This document shows, one piece after another, positions 1 through 8,094 of a DNA stretch of 64,000 bases; within the stretch, counting starts at the first letter, position 1; every line of letters starts with the position of its first letter. The DNA is from Mesorhizobium sp. WSM3860 (lineage in GTDB: Bacteria > Pseudomonadota > Alphaproteobacteria > Rhizobiales > Rhizobiaceae). The position numbers and the translations under genes were made by a program. The DNA lies in contig NZ_NSGF01000022.1 of NCBI RefSeq assembly GCF_002294995.1, positions 29,765 to 93,764 on the forward strand. The letters run 5' to 3'. The notes under the pieces were generated by a model, which saw nothing but the letters and a program-made list of their open reading frames with translations, made no database searches and was not told where the DNA came from.

Positions 1-282
1 TCTTACCTCTACCGCCGAGATTAGGCGCGAACGCGAAGGACCGAATGCGTCCCGCTCAGCCAGGCACAGACGCCCCACATCCAGGCGGCCAAGGGGGATA
101 CCGCCGGACCTGCCACAGGGCTCACCGAGCTTGTCAGCGCCCTCGACCGCCGGCTCGACCCCGTTCCTGTGATACACTCGTGGATAGCGGTTCAACTGTC
201 GCCGGCATCTCTCGAACGTTCCAGATATCTATTTGCTGCTAGTATTAGAGGTCTACGGTATCCCGGTAGAAGGATTCGACTG
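1..282. other. No gene recognised upstream of the AmpH-like gene
   Basis: The first 280 bases have open frames on the plus strand, but none has a recognisable domain, and the frame that continues into the hydrolase gene lacks a plausible start before position 283. It may hold the end of a neighbouring gene outside the window plus the promoter of the hydrolase gene. Confidence 0.4.
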
Positions 283-1440
283 ATGTGCCTGTCACGTTTA
301 TGCCGACCGATAGCTTCCGCCATGCCAGCCCTTGCGGCGATCATACTTTCCTCGCCGACACAGGCCGAGGATAGACTGCTTGCAGAAGCGCTTCAGTTTC
401 ACGGTACGATCCTCTATCTCAGCGCCAAGGTCCCCGGATTGCTGGTGGGCGCCGTGCGCAACGGCGAGAGCGCTTTCGCCGGCTTTGGCGAGATCGCCGA
501 TGGAACCGGCAAGGAGCCGGACCGCGACACGATGTTCCGCATCGGCTCGGTGAGCAAGGTTTTCTGCGGCGGGGTGCTTTCCTCCCTTGCGATCGAGGGC
601 AAGCTCAAGCTCACCGACGCGCTTCAAGATCGGCTGGGCTATGACGTCGAGCTGCCACGGATAGAAACGCGGGAGCTGCGGATCGTCGATCTGGTCACAC
701 AATCGTCAGGCCTGCCGCGCGAGGTACCGACGCCCGCCGCGCCACCCGAGGATCCCTTCTCGCTCAACACTCGAGAAACGCAGATCGCGGCTCTGAAAGA
801 GAACCCGCTACTCTTTGCGCCCGGCACCTCCGTGCTCTATTCCAACTTCGGCTTCGACCTGCTCGGCGCCGCACTCGCCAACGTAGCGGGGAAGCCCTAT
901 GCCGAGCTGCTAAAGGAGCGCATTCTCGACCCTATCGGAATGAAGGACACGGTCTTCAACCCTCGGCCCGGTGACAAGGCACGGCTGATGCAAGGCCACT
1001 TTTTCGATGGGCGCTCCATGCCGACGGCGCCGACGCCAGTGAGTATAGAATGCGCGGGCGGCCTCTACTCGACTGCGGACGACATGCTGCGCTGGATCGC
1101 TTGGCATGTAGACACCAGGCCCTCGGCAGCCAATGCGGAGCTGCGCCTCATGAATCACGCCGCTTTTCTCTATCGAGACGGGCTGAAGTCGGTCATAGGG
1201 GTTGACGATGGCGGGCCGATGGACGCGATGGGGCTAGGATGGGTGATAACCTTGCCTGATGGCAACCGTCCTCTGATCCTTGAGAAGAGCGGCGGCTTGC
1301 AAGGGACGTTCAGCTATGTCGCCATCGCGCCGAGCCGCGGCGTGGGCGCCTTTTTCGTGATGAACGAATTCAATGCGGCGGCGTTCGAAGCCGCCGTCAA
1401 GATGACCAACGATTTGGTCACGGACCTGGCGCCACGCTAA
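283..1440 (+). CDS. Serine beta-lactamase / AmpH-like D-alanyl-D-alanine carboxypeptidase family protein
   Basis: This is a 385-residue serine hydrolase of the beta-lactamase class C / AmpH fold, expected in the periplasm and acting on peptidoglycan peptides or on a beta-lactam or ester. The three catalytic boxes are visible: S-V-S-K after 'RIGS', Y-S-N within 'LYSNFGFDLLGAAL', and K-S-G near the C-terminus ('ILEKSGGLQGT'). The ATG at 283 is chosen because it begins a hydrophobic leader that ends in S-P-T-Q-A-E, a good signal peptidase I site; the frame is open further upstream but gives a poor N-terminus. It stands alone, and a mosaic repeat begins about 40 bases downstream. AmpH-type carboxypeptidase is favoured over a true AmpC; the substrate cannot be told from sequence. 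Confidence 0.85.
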   Translation: MCLSRLCRPIASAMPALAAIILSSPTQAEDRLLAEALQFHGTILYLSAKVPGLLVGAVRNGESAFAGFGEIADGTGKEPDRDTMFRIGSVSKVFCGGVLSSLAIEGKLKLTDALQDRLGYDVELPRIETRELRIVDLVTQSSGLPREVPTPAAPPEDPFSLNTRETQIAALKENPLLFAPGTSVLYSNFGFDLLGAALANVAGKPYAELLKERILDPIGMKDTVFNPRPGDKARLMQGHFFDGRSMPTAPTPVSIECAGGLYSTADDMLRWIAWHVDTRPSAANAELRLMNHAAFLYRDGLKSVIGVDDGGPMDAMGLGWVITLPDGNRPLILEKSGGLQGTFSYVAIAPSRGVGAFFVMNEFNAAAFEAAVKMTNDLVTDLAPR

Positions 1441-1476
1441 AAGCACAGAGTGGCCCCCACGAAGCAGGCCAGCACT

Positions 1477-1591
1477 AGAGCCGGATGATTTCAGGTCGAA
1501 TCGGCCTGAAATCTGAATCCGGCTCTAAATCAAAGAGATAGAGCATGATGTCGTCCCGAAAACCGCTTCACACTTTTCGGCATCATGCTCT
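1477..1591 (+). repeat. Rhizobial-type intergenic mosaic repeat, copy 1
   Basis: The element consists of two imperfect palindromes joined by a short AT-rich linker. The left palindrome starts AGAGCCGGATGATTTCAG and returns as its inverse around 1526. The right palindrome runs from AGCATGATGTCG to the matching GCATCATGCTCT at 1591. A second copy lies at 19429-19536 in the opposite orientation, with only scattered substitutions. The structure matches the RIME-like short interspersed elements known from rhizobia, which are non-coding and fold into two hairpins. The family name is inferred from the structure. Confidence 0.85.
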
Positions 1592-1790
1592 AGGCCCGGC
1601 GCAAGCCGACTCTGAGAGGAGCGGCCAAGGCGCGTGCAGCAGGCTGTACGTCTTAAGCCAAGAGCAAGCTATTGGCAGCAGCGGGCCGCAAGCAGACTTT
1701 CCGCTTCCCGGATAGAGCGCCTTTGAACGGACGAGCGTGTCGCTCCGTTCCAGATGGCTCAGCGGACACCTTGGCCCTGCCTGTCCGACT

Positions 1791-2075
1791 TCAAACTCGG
1801 CTATCCTTCGATGTCTGCAACGATCTGTTCCGAAGGTCATCCTGAAAGACCCTTCTCAGTTCGCGGAAGCTAGCGAAACCGAGGTGTTGGGCAAGTCGTG
1901 AAACGGTCGAGGTGCCGACGTGGCAACGGCGCGCTATTTCAGATGCGCTGTCGAAGGCGACCATTTCGGGTTTCCTAAAAACCTCCCTCGCTACATGCTC
2001 CATCGCCCTTGGTAGCATCACGTCGCGTTTGGCAATAGCTGCTTTGATCTCGTCCAGATTTCTCGGTCTATCCAT
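1791..2075 (-). pseudogene. Truncated RpiR-family regulator (HTH domain only)
   Basis: The 94 residues match the N-terminal HTH_6 domain of RpiR regulators: an opening of the type 'EIKAAIAKRDVMLPRA', 'MVAFDSASEIARRCHVGTS', then 'TVSRLAQHLGFASFRELR'. Full-length members have about 280 residues with a C-terminal sugar-phosphate-binding SIS domain; here the frame stops shortly after the helix-turn-helix, so the effector domain is absent. RpiR proteins commonly control inositol genes in rhizobia, and this fragment lies just beyond the 3' end of an inositol/rhizopine-like operon, so it may be the remains of that operon's former regulator. A functional short DNA-binding protein cannot be excluded. 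Confidence 0.65.
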
Positions 2076-2182
2076 TGCGCTTGGAACTTTACTACACGCT
2101 TGCCAGCATCACGGTCGCGCCGATCCTGGCAGATGTCGTTGCAGCCTCCGCCATCGCCCTTGGCGCCCCACGCGGCGCCTCT

Positions 2183-2204
2183 GGATCAGGCCTTGGCCTG
2201 ATCC
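2183..2204 (-). terminator. Perfect inverted repeat across the operon end
   Basis: Arms GGATCAGGCC and GGCCTGATCC (10 bases each) are separated by two bases and span the stop codon of the last gene of the moc-like operon. On the minus strand this is a strong hairpin at the transcript end; no clear U-tract follows, so it may serve as a 3' stabiliser rather than a classical intrinsic terminator. Confidence 0.45.
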
Positions 2205-3010
2205 ATGAAACGGGCGAACTCCTCGTCGGTGATCGCAACATTGTGCTGCGGCGCCGGATAGGCGCCGGTCCTGACGTCGGCGATGAATTCCCTGAAGGCT
2301 GAAATCCGCTCGTTTTGCAGCCGCTCGTATTCGGCCGCGAAGTTGCGATAGGTCTTGGCGTGACGCGGCCTGTGGCCTTGCGTGTGGCCCAGCACATCCT
2401 CGGCGAAGAGATACTGCGCATCCGCCCCGGGACCTGCTCCCATGCCGAGCATGATCATCGACGTATTCTTCGAGATGAACGCCCCCACCCTGTCGGGCAC
2501 AACCTCCAGTTCGGCGCCGAAGCAGCCGATGGCCTCGAGTTGCTTCACCTGCCGCCAGACGGCCGTGGCTTCGCCGGCCGTCTTGCCGACGGCGCGGAAG
2601 CCGGTCCAGGTGATATAGGAGGGAATGAGCCCGACATGCGCGACGATGGGCACGTGGTTGTCGCACAGCGTCTTCTGGATGTCGTAGGAGGCCGCGCAGT
2701 AGAAGCAATCGCCGCCCATCGCGGCGAAGTGGAAGGCGGCGCGCAGATAGTCCTCGGCGGTAGCCAGCGGGCGACCCTGGAAAGTCCCCCAGCCGCCATA
2801 GGGCAGTCCGACCTGCACGAAGCAGCGCCCTGCCGCCTCGCGCATCTCCTGGCTGAAGAACCGGCCTTCGATCGACAGCATGTGGATGCCCGCCGCATCG
2901 GCAGCCGCGGCCTCTTCCAGCGTGGTGACGTAGAGCATCGAGATCTTCTCGCCGCGCGCCTTCATGGCGCGGATGTCGGCGACGGTGGGGCGTGTGTTTC
3001 TGCTGACCAT
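2186..3010 (-). CDS. PanB-like 3-methyl-2-oxobutanoate hydroxymethyltransferase family protein
   Basis: The 274-residue protein resembles ketopantoate hydroxymethyltransferase (PanB) and the PEP mutase/isocitrate lyase-like barrel superfamily. Supporting segments are 'MLYVTTLEEAAAADAAGIH', 'VPIVAHVGLIPSYITWTG' (cf. the GH(L/I)GL-P segment of PanB) and 'AIGCFGAELEVVPD' (cf. the A-x-x-x-V-LE region). It is divergent from housekeeping PanB. As the last gene of a polyol/rhizopine-type operon it more likely carries out an aldol or retro-aldol step on a catabolic intermediate than pantothenate synthesis. The ATG at 3010 lies 4 bases after the stop of the upstream gene, which argues for it over the in-frame start at 3064 inside that gene. 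Exact substrate unknown. Confidence 0.75.
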   Translation of the reverse strand: MVSRNTRPTVADIRAMKARGEKISMLYVTTLEEAAAADAAGIHMLSIEGRFFSQEMREAAGRCFVQVGLPYGGWGTFQGRPLATAEDYLRAAFHFAAMGGDCFYCAASYDIQKTLCDNHVPIVAHVGLIPSYITWTGFRAVGKTAGEATAVWRQVKQLEAIGCFGAELEVVPDRVGAFISKNTSMIMLGMGAGPGADAQYLFAEDVLGHTQGHRPRHAKTYRNFAAEYERLQNERISAFREFIADVRTGAYPAPQHNVAITDEEFARFMDQAKA

Positions 3011-3014
3011 GGGT

Positions 3015-3797
3015 TCAGACCGTGAATGCGTTGCGGAAAGCTTCGAGCGCCGCCTCGGGCTCACCCGAAGCGAAGGCCTCCATGCCGACGGGGCCGGAAT
3101 AGCCCATGGCCTTGAGAGCCCTGGCGATGCCGTGCCAGTTCACCTCGCCGGTACCGGGCTCCTTGCGGCCAGGCACATCCGCGACCTGGATTTCCCCGAC
3201 CCACGGCAGGCACGCCCGGCAGAGCTCGATCAGATTCCCCTCGCCGATCTGCGCATGGTAAAGATCGAGGTTGAGGCGCAGGCGCGGATGGTTGACCGAC
3301 GACACCAGCGCCAGCGTGTCCTCGGCGCGCCCGAAAGGAACGCCGGGGTGGTCAATCGGCAGGTTCAGGTTCTCAAGGGTGAAGACGACGCCTTCCTCGT
3401 CGGCCATGTCAACGACGCGGCGCAGCGTGTCGCGCGCCTTCAGCCACATGGCGCCGGTGACGATCTCCACCGGCGTGACAGGCAGGCCGCCCTGCCCAAG
3501 GCCGGTGCCATGGAGATTGAGCCGCGCGACGCCGAGGCGTTTTCCGACCTGGGCTGTTTCACGCGCCGTCTTGATGAGCTCCGCCGCGCCCTCGTCGTCG
3601 GTCAGACGGCCGCGCAGGTAGCCGTTCATGATCGAGAAGGTCGCGCCGGACCGTTCAAGCTTGGCGAGATCATGGTCGGGCCAATTCCACAGGCCGACCT
3701 GAAATCCCATTTCTTTCAGGCGCGCGGCACGCCACTCGATCGGTCTGTCGCGCCAAAGCATCTCGGCGCAGGCGGCAAGCTGGAAGGGTTGGTCCAT
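3015..3797 (-). CDS. Hydroxypyruvate isomerase-like TIM-barrel protein
   Basis: The 260 residues fit the AP-endonuclease-2-like xylose isomerase TIM-barrel family, closest in style to hydroxypyruvate isomerase (Hyi): 'WRDRPIEWRAARLKEMGF', a central 'NLHGTGLGQGG', the metal-ligand segment 'VVFTLENLNLPIDHPG', then 'LRLNLDLYHAQIGEGN', 'GEIQVADVPGRKEPGTGE' and a terminal 'GMEAF'. The Glu, Asp, His and Glu residues in these segments are the expected divalent-metal ligands. The gene sits between the Rieske ferredoxin gene (3 bases between stop and start) and the PanB-like gene, so it is translated as part of the operon. The true substrate could be any 2-keto polyol; Hyi is a family-level call. Confidence 0.8.
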   Translation of the reverse strand: MDQPFQLAACAEMLWRDRPIEWRAARLKEMGFQVGLWNWPDHDLAKLERSGATFSIMNGYLRGRLTDDEGAAELIKTARETAQVGKRLGVARLNLHGTGLGQGGLPVTPVEIVTGAMWLKARDTLRRVVDMADEEGVVFTLENLNLPIDHPGVPFGRAEDTLALVSSVNHPRLRLNLDLYHAQIGEGNLIELCRACLPWVGEIQVADVPGRKEPGTGEVNWHGIARALKAMGYSGPVGMEAFASGEPEAALEAFRNAFTV

Positions 3798-3800
3798 AGC

Positions 3801-4109
3801 TCAAACCTCGACCATGACGCGGCCGTTCTCGACCTTCGTCTTGTAGGTCTTCAGGTTCTCGCAGGCCGGTGGCGTCTCGACTTCGCCATTGGTGAAGTCG
3901 AAGACGGAGGCGTGCTTCGGGCACTCCACCGTATTCCCCATGACGAGGCCATCAGCAAGATGGATCGCTTCGTGCGTGCAAAGCCCGTCGGTGCAGTAAT
4001 ACTCATCCGCGTCGTTGCGGAATATCGCGAAGGTACGGCCGCCATTGTCGAAGCGTTTGGCTTCCTCGGCTTCGATGTCGTCAGCGGCACAGGCGTCGAT
4101 CCAGGGCAT
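3801..4109 (-). CDS. mocE: MocE-type Rieske [2Fe-2S] ferredoxin
   Basis: This 102-residue protein is a small Rieske ferredoxin. The cluster ligands are visible as C44-T-H46 and C63-P-K-H66, the standard C-x-H and C-x2-H pairs. Small Rieske ferredoxins of this type pass electrons from a reductase to an oxygenase; MocE is the one named in rhizopine catabolism of Sinorhizobium. A candidate partner oxygenase, a MocD-like membrane hydroxylase, is the first gene of the same operon. No ferredoxin reductase (MocF type) is encoded in the operon, so a reductase elsewhere must supply electrons. Start at the ATG with an AAAGAGA sequence upstream. Confidence 0.85.
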   Translation of the reverse strand: MPWIDACAADDIEAEEAKRFDNGGRTFAIFRNDADEYYCTDGLCTHEAIHLADGLVMGNTVECPKHASVFDFTNGEVETPPACENLKTYKTKVENGRVMVEV

Positions 4110-4121
4110 GGTGGGGTCTCT

Positions 4122-5081
4122 TTAGATGGCTTGCGGTTTGAAGTCTGCGGGAGCTGACGGCATGACGTCCTGGAGCAGCGCGACGGACTTTTCGAGCCCC
4201 TCCAGCGAATTCAAAAGGACGTCTTCGTGCTCGATGGAAAGCCAGCCGTCATAGCCGGCCATCTTGAGCCGATAACAGAACTGTCGCCACCACGCCTCGC
4301 CATGGCCGAACCCAAGGGTGATGTAGCTCCAGGATCGCGCCGGAATGTCCATCAGGCTGCCGTTCTCGAGCAGAGACGTCGTTGCCTGAACGGGCGGGTT
4401 GAGCATCGTATCCTTGGCATGAACGTGATACACCGCCTCGCCCAGCGCTTCAGCGGCAGCGAGGGGATCGGCGCCCATCCAGAACAGGTGCGAGGGATCC
4501 AGATTGGCGCCCACGACAGGCCCGACCGCTTCTCGCAACTTCAAGAGCGACGGCACATTGTAGACGCACTGATTGCCGTGGAGTTCGAGCGCGATGCGCT
4601 CCACGCCGTTTGCCTTGGCCAGCGCGACGATCTCGGTCCAGAATGGGATCAGCTTTTCTTCCCATTGATATTTGAGGATGGTCTGCGTTTCCGGCGGCCA
4701 CGACGAGACGACCCAGTTCGGCATGCTGTCGCCGGCGCTGCCGGCCGGCAGGCCGCTCATGGTGCAGACGGTGCGGATGCCCATCTCGCCGGCGATGCGG
4801 ATCGTATCTTTCAACCCCTCGCCCTGGGCGCTGTCGGTTGGATGCAGCGGATTGCCGTTCGCGTTGAGGCTGATGATCTCCAGCCTGCGTTCCTCGAAAG
4901 CTTCCGTGAAGCGCTTCTGCGATTGCCTGTCGCCGAGCATCGAGGAAAGCCGGAAATGCGGAGCGGTCGACCAGCCGCAAGTATTCACCTCGATGCCGGA
5001 CACCCCCATGCGTTGGGCATGATCGAGCACCGCGTCGAACGGCAGGCCACCAAGACTGTCTGAGACGAACCCGAGCTTCAC
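4122..5081 (-). CDS. MocC/IolE-like sugar phosphate isomerase/epimerase (TIM barrel)
   Basis: The 319-residue protein belongs to the xylose-isomerase-like TIM-barrel superfamily used in inositol and rhizopine catabolism (MocC, IolE, IolI). Metal-binding segments include 'RIALELHGNQCVYN', 'VGANLDPSHLFWMGADPL', 'VYHVHAKDTML' and a terminal 'LSIEHEDVLL'. The start is taken as the GTG at 5081 because it overlaps the stop of the upstream dehydrogenase gene in a GTGA arrangement and gives the normal N-terminus 'VKLGFVSDSLGG'; the longer open frame would run 108 bases into the upstream gene. Expected role: isomerisation or dehydration of the keto-inositol made by the neighbouring dehydrogenase. Substrate unproven. 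Confidence 0.8.
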   Translation of the reverse strand: MKLGFVSDSLGGLPFDAVLDHAQRMGVSGIEVNTCGWSTAPHFRLSSMLGDRQSQKRFTEAFEERRLEIISLNANGNPLHPTDSAQGEGLKDTIRIAGEMGIRTVCTMSGLPAGSAGDSMPNWVVSSWPPETQTILKYQWEEKLIPFWTEIVALAKANGVERIALELHGNQCVYNVPSLLKLREAVGPVVGANLDPSHLFWMGADPLAAAEALGEAVYHVHAKDTMLNPPVQATTSLLENGSLMDIPARSWSYITLGFGHGEAWWRQFCYRLKMAGYDGWLSIEHEDVLLNSLEGLEKSVALLQDVMPSAPADFKPQAI

Positions 5082-6082
5082 GCGTAGAACTCCGGCTTTG
5101 CGATCATCTGGACAGATGTCCGACGGGCTTCCTTCAGCGCCGTCACGCCAGCCTCGGCTACGACGGCGGCGCAATAGCCGTCCCAGCAATCCGAGGCGGT
5201 CACGGGGAACTCGCCAGTCGCGGCGAAGCGAAGGAAGTCGCGGTTCTGGCGGCGATAGGCATCGTAGTAGCGGGTTCGCCAGTCGACGTCGTAGCTTGTG
5301 CTTTGGCTAAGCGCCGACTCCGTGCGAGTGTAGGCAACATTGTTGGTCGCAACCGCGCCGCGCTCGCCGACCAGTTCGGCACGAACGTCATAGCCGTAGG
5401 CCGCGTTGTTGTTGATCTCGATGTTGACGAGTTGGCCATCGACCGTTTCCAGAACCATGATCACGGGCGCGACACGAGCGTCCGAGCGGCGCGGCTGGAA
5501 CGCGGAAATAGCGACATAATCAGTGCCGAGCACGTAACGCACGACGTCGAATTCGTGCGGGGCGGAATTGGTGATGGCCATCGCGCCCGTGAAATCGGCC
5601 GCCGGCGTCTCAACGTTGCGGTGGAAATTGTGCATCATCAGCGCGCGGCCGAGATGGCCGTCGTCCAGCGCCCGCTTCATCTCCTGGTAGGAGCGATCGT
5701 AGCGCCGCATGAAGCCGAGCTGAACGAACTTCGTCCCTGCCTTCCGTTCGGCCTCCATCACCGCAATGCAGTCGGCGGATGCCTGTGAAAGAGGCTTCTC
5801 GCATAGAACCCGCTTGCCGGCTGCGATGCAGGCCAGTGACAGCGGCGCATGCGTGAAATCGGGACTCGCAATGATCACGGCGTCAATGTCCTGCCGGGCG
5901 ATGGCGGCGTTGGGATCGGTGGCGATGTCGACGGCCCCATGCGCATCGGCGACGCGACGGGCACGCTGATCATCCATGTCGCAGACCAATTGGAGGGTCG
6001 CGCCGGGCAGTTCCTCGGCGACTATCTTGGCATGATCCGCGCCCATCAGGCCGGCGCCGATCACTGCAATGCGGATTGTCAT
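5078..6082 (-). CDS. Gfo/Idh/MocA-family NAD(P)-dependent oxidoreductase (inositol 2-dehydrogenase-like)
   Basis: This 334-residue protein has the hallmarks of the Gfo/Idh/MocA family: an N-terminal Rossmann fold with G9-A-G-L-M-G14 and the E95-K-P97 motif that follows beta-strand 5. The C-terminal alpha/beta domain includes 'APHEFDVVRYVLG', where the His/Asp pair matches the catalytic region of myo-inositol dehydrogenase. It should oxidise a cyclitol or inosamine hydroxyl to the ketone in the cytoplasm. It is translationally coupled to the downstream TIM-barrel gene and follows the ABC transporter genes, as in inositol and rhizopine (mocABC) operons. The closest functional name could be IdhA/IolG or MocA; sequence alone does not decide. 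Confidence 0.85.
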   Translation of the reverse strand: MTIRIAVIGAGLMGADHAKIVAEELPGATLQLVCDMDDQRARRVADAHGAVDIATDPNAAIARQDIDAVIIASPDFTHAPLSLACIAAGKRVLCEKPLSQASADCIAVMEAERKAGTKFVQLGFMRRYDRSYQEMKRALDDGHLGRALMMHNFHRNVETPAADFTGAMAITNSAPHEFDVVRYVLGTDYVAISAFQPRRSDARVAPVIMVLETVDGQLVNIEINNNAAYGYDVRAELVGERGAVATNNVAYTRTESALSQSTSYDVDWRTRYYDAYRRQNRDFLRFAATGEFPVTASDCWDGYCAAVVAEAGVTALKEARRTSVQMIAKPEFYA

Positions 6083-6170
6083 TTTTACCTGCTTGTTGTT
6101 TTTCGAACTTGCGAGCGGCGGCGAACGGCGACCTGGAGCCGCGCCAGGCTGAAACCTCCTCAGGAAGAGT

Positions 6171-7016
6171 CTACTGGGCGGCTGGGCCCTCCAGCACCTT
6201 GGCAGGCGGCGGGTGCCCCTGATGAGTTTCCATATAGCCCTCGACCTGGGCTTCGAGGTCGGCCATGGTTTCGCCGCCGGCCATCAGATCCGTAATCTCC
6301 TCGCGCGACTTTTCGCCCCTGCGGAAATCGGCGGCGATCGCACCGCGGATCAGCACCGCGAAATGGTCGCCGACGGTCATGGCGTGCATGACCTGGTGGG
6401 TGATGAAGACCACGGCCAGGCCGCGCCTCTTGGCCTCGTTGACGATACGCAGCACATGCGAGGCCTGCTTGACGCCGAGCGCAGCGGTCGGCTCGTCCAG
6501 GATCAGCACACGCGCGCCAAAATAGACGGCGCGGGCAATGGCGAGCGACTGACGCTCGCCGCCCGACAGGCCGCCGACCAGGCGGTCGCCGTCGTCGATG
6601 CGGGTGATGCCGAAATCGCGCACCGCCTTCACCGCGATTTCGTTGGCGCGCTTGCGGTCGTAGATTCTGAAAGGTCCCCAGCCCTTGGTCGGCTCGACGC
6701 CGACGAAGAACGACCGGCCTATGCTCATGAGCGGGAACGTGCCGCCGAACTGGTGCACCGTGGCGATGCCCCGCCCTTGCGCGTCGCTCGGCCCTGAGAA
6801 AGTCACGGGCTGACCGTCCATCAATATCTCGCCGCTCGTTGGCTTGTGGACACCGGCCAGGGTCTTGATGAGCGTGGATTTGCCGGCGCCGTTGTCGCCG
6901 AGCAGGCAGAGCACTTCGCCAGCGCGCACCCTGAGCGAAATATCGTGCAGGACGTCGATTGGACCGAAGGATTTGTTGACGTTTCTCAGTTCGAGAATGG
7001 CAGGTTTGTCATTCAT
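6171..7016 (-). CDS. Sugar-type ABC transporter ATP-binding protein
   Basis: At 281 residues with a single nucleotide-binding domain, this is the short (one-ABC) version of the ribose/inositol importer ATPase. Walker A is G40-D-N-G-A-G-K-S-T48, the signature S151-G-G-E-R155 and Walker B 'VLILDEPTAALG' near residue 170; the switch His lies in 'VVFITHQVMHAM'. The C-terminal tail after about residue 245 has no second ABC domain, unlike RbsA/IatA. It follows two permease genes and precedes the dehydrogenase gene, so it energises the importer encoded by this operon. Confidence 0.93.
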   Translation of the reverse strand: MNDKPAILELRNVNKSFGPIDVLHDISLRVRAGEVLCLLGDNGAGKSTLIKTLAGVHKPTSGEILMDGQPVTFSGPSDAQGRGIATVHQFGGTFPLMSIGRSFFVGVEPTKGWGPFRIYDRKRANEIAVKAVRDFGITRIDDGDRLVGGLSGGERQSLAIARAVYFGARVLILDEPTAALGVKQASHVLRIVNEAKRRGLAVVFITHQVMHAMTVGDHFAVLIRGAIAADFRRGEKSREEITDLMAGGETMADLEAQVEGYMETHQGHPPPAKVLEGPAAQ

Positions 7017-7071
7017 GGCGTGCTCATCTCTCTCGGTGCGAGCTGGTTCGGGCGCTGTGACAACTCGTATC

Positions 7072-8094
7072 TCATGGGTTTGCCGGCTCCCGCGGCAGGC
7101 TGCGGTTGCGTCGCGGTCTGAAGTACAAAGCCAGGTCGCGGAAGGACTGGTTCATCAGCACGGCCATCAGCAGCATCACGCCGATGATCAGGCTCGACCA
7201 GTTGCGGTCGATCTGGGTGAAGTAGATGCCCTGGCTGACGATGGCGAAGGTGACGGTGCCGACGAAGATGCCGAGGACGGACCCGAAGCCGCCGGTCAAC
7301 AGCACGCCGCCGACCACGACGGACACGATGGCGTTGAAGATGAAGTTCATGCCGCCGGAGACCTGGGCGGAGTTGAACAGGATCGCCTGGCACATACCGA
7401 CGAACGTGGCGCTGACCGCCGACAACACGAACAGCGCAATTGTCATGCGGTTCGTCGGAATGCCGGCGTTGCGGGCGCTGACCTTGTCGCCGCCCATTGC
7501 AAACAGCCAGTTGCCGTAGCGGGTCTTGTGCAGGACGAAGCCGATGACGGCGGCAAACGCGACCCACCAGACGATGATGACTTGGTGGCTGCCGCCGATC
7601 AGCTGGCCGAACAGGAACTTGGCCCAGTCCGGCGCGGTCAGCGCCACGCTGGCAGTCCCGGTCAGAAGCACCGAAGCGCTGAGCACCACTCCCTGCATGG
7701 CGACGAGCGTGGCCAGGGTGATGATCAGCGATGGCACCGAGGTGCGGATGGTCAGCAGGCCGTTGACCAGGCCGACCGCCACGCCGACGGCAAGCGTCCC
7801 GGCGATAGCTACCGATATGGGCAGTCCGTAATAGCCGGCGAGGATGGCAGTGGTCATCGAACCCGCCGGGATCAGAGCGCCGATGGAGATGTCGAGCTCG
7901 CCCGAGATCATCAGCAGCCCGACGGGAATGGCGACAATGCCGAGATTGGCCGCGAAGTTGACCCAGCTCGCCGCGCCGACGAGCGTGCCCAGATTGGCGC
8001 CGCCGAACAGGACGAAGAACAGCACCACGCCGACGAGACTGAGGATCGAGCCGGCTTCGGGGCGGCGCAGCACGGATTTGATTGCGTCCATCAT
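7072..8094 (-). CDS. Sugar-type ABC transporter permease (second copy)
   Basis: This 340-residue polytopic protein is of the RbsC/BPD_transp_2 type, with 8 to 10 hydrophobic segments. Family signatures are 'GLLMISGELDISIGALI', 'SVPSLIITLATL', 'GNWLFAMGGDKVSARNAGIP' and 'VVGGVLLTGGFGSV'. The ATG at 8094 overlaps the stop of the upstream permease as ATGA, with a GGAGGA ribosome site just before it inside the upstream gene; the frame is open far upstream but that part is antisense-like low-complexity. It is a clear paralogue of the adjacent permease, so the membrane channel is probably a heterodimer of the two. Confidence 0.92.
   Translation of the reverse strand: MMDAIKSVLRRPEAGSILSLVGVVLFFVLFGGANLGTLVGAASWVNFAANLGIVAIPVGLLMISGELDISIGALIPAGSMTTAILAGYYGLPISVAIAGTLAVGVAVGLVNGLLTIRTSVPSLIITLATLVAMQGVVLSASVLLTGTASVALTAPDWAKFLFGQLIGGSHQVIIVWWVAFAAVIGFVLHKTRYGNWLFAMGGDKVSARNAGIPTNRMTIALFVLSAVSATFVGMCQAILFNSAQVSGGMNFIFNAIVSVVVGGVLLTGGFGSVLGIFVGTVTFAIVSQGIYFTQIDRNWSSLIIGVMLLMAVLMNQSFRDLALYFRPRRNRSLPREPANP

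Noticed and set aside
2964..4157. 397-codon plus-strand frame opposite the hydroxypyruvate isomerase-like and ferredoxin genes
   Set aside because: It covers two coupled, well-recognised minus-strand genes and has no domain of its own.
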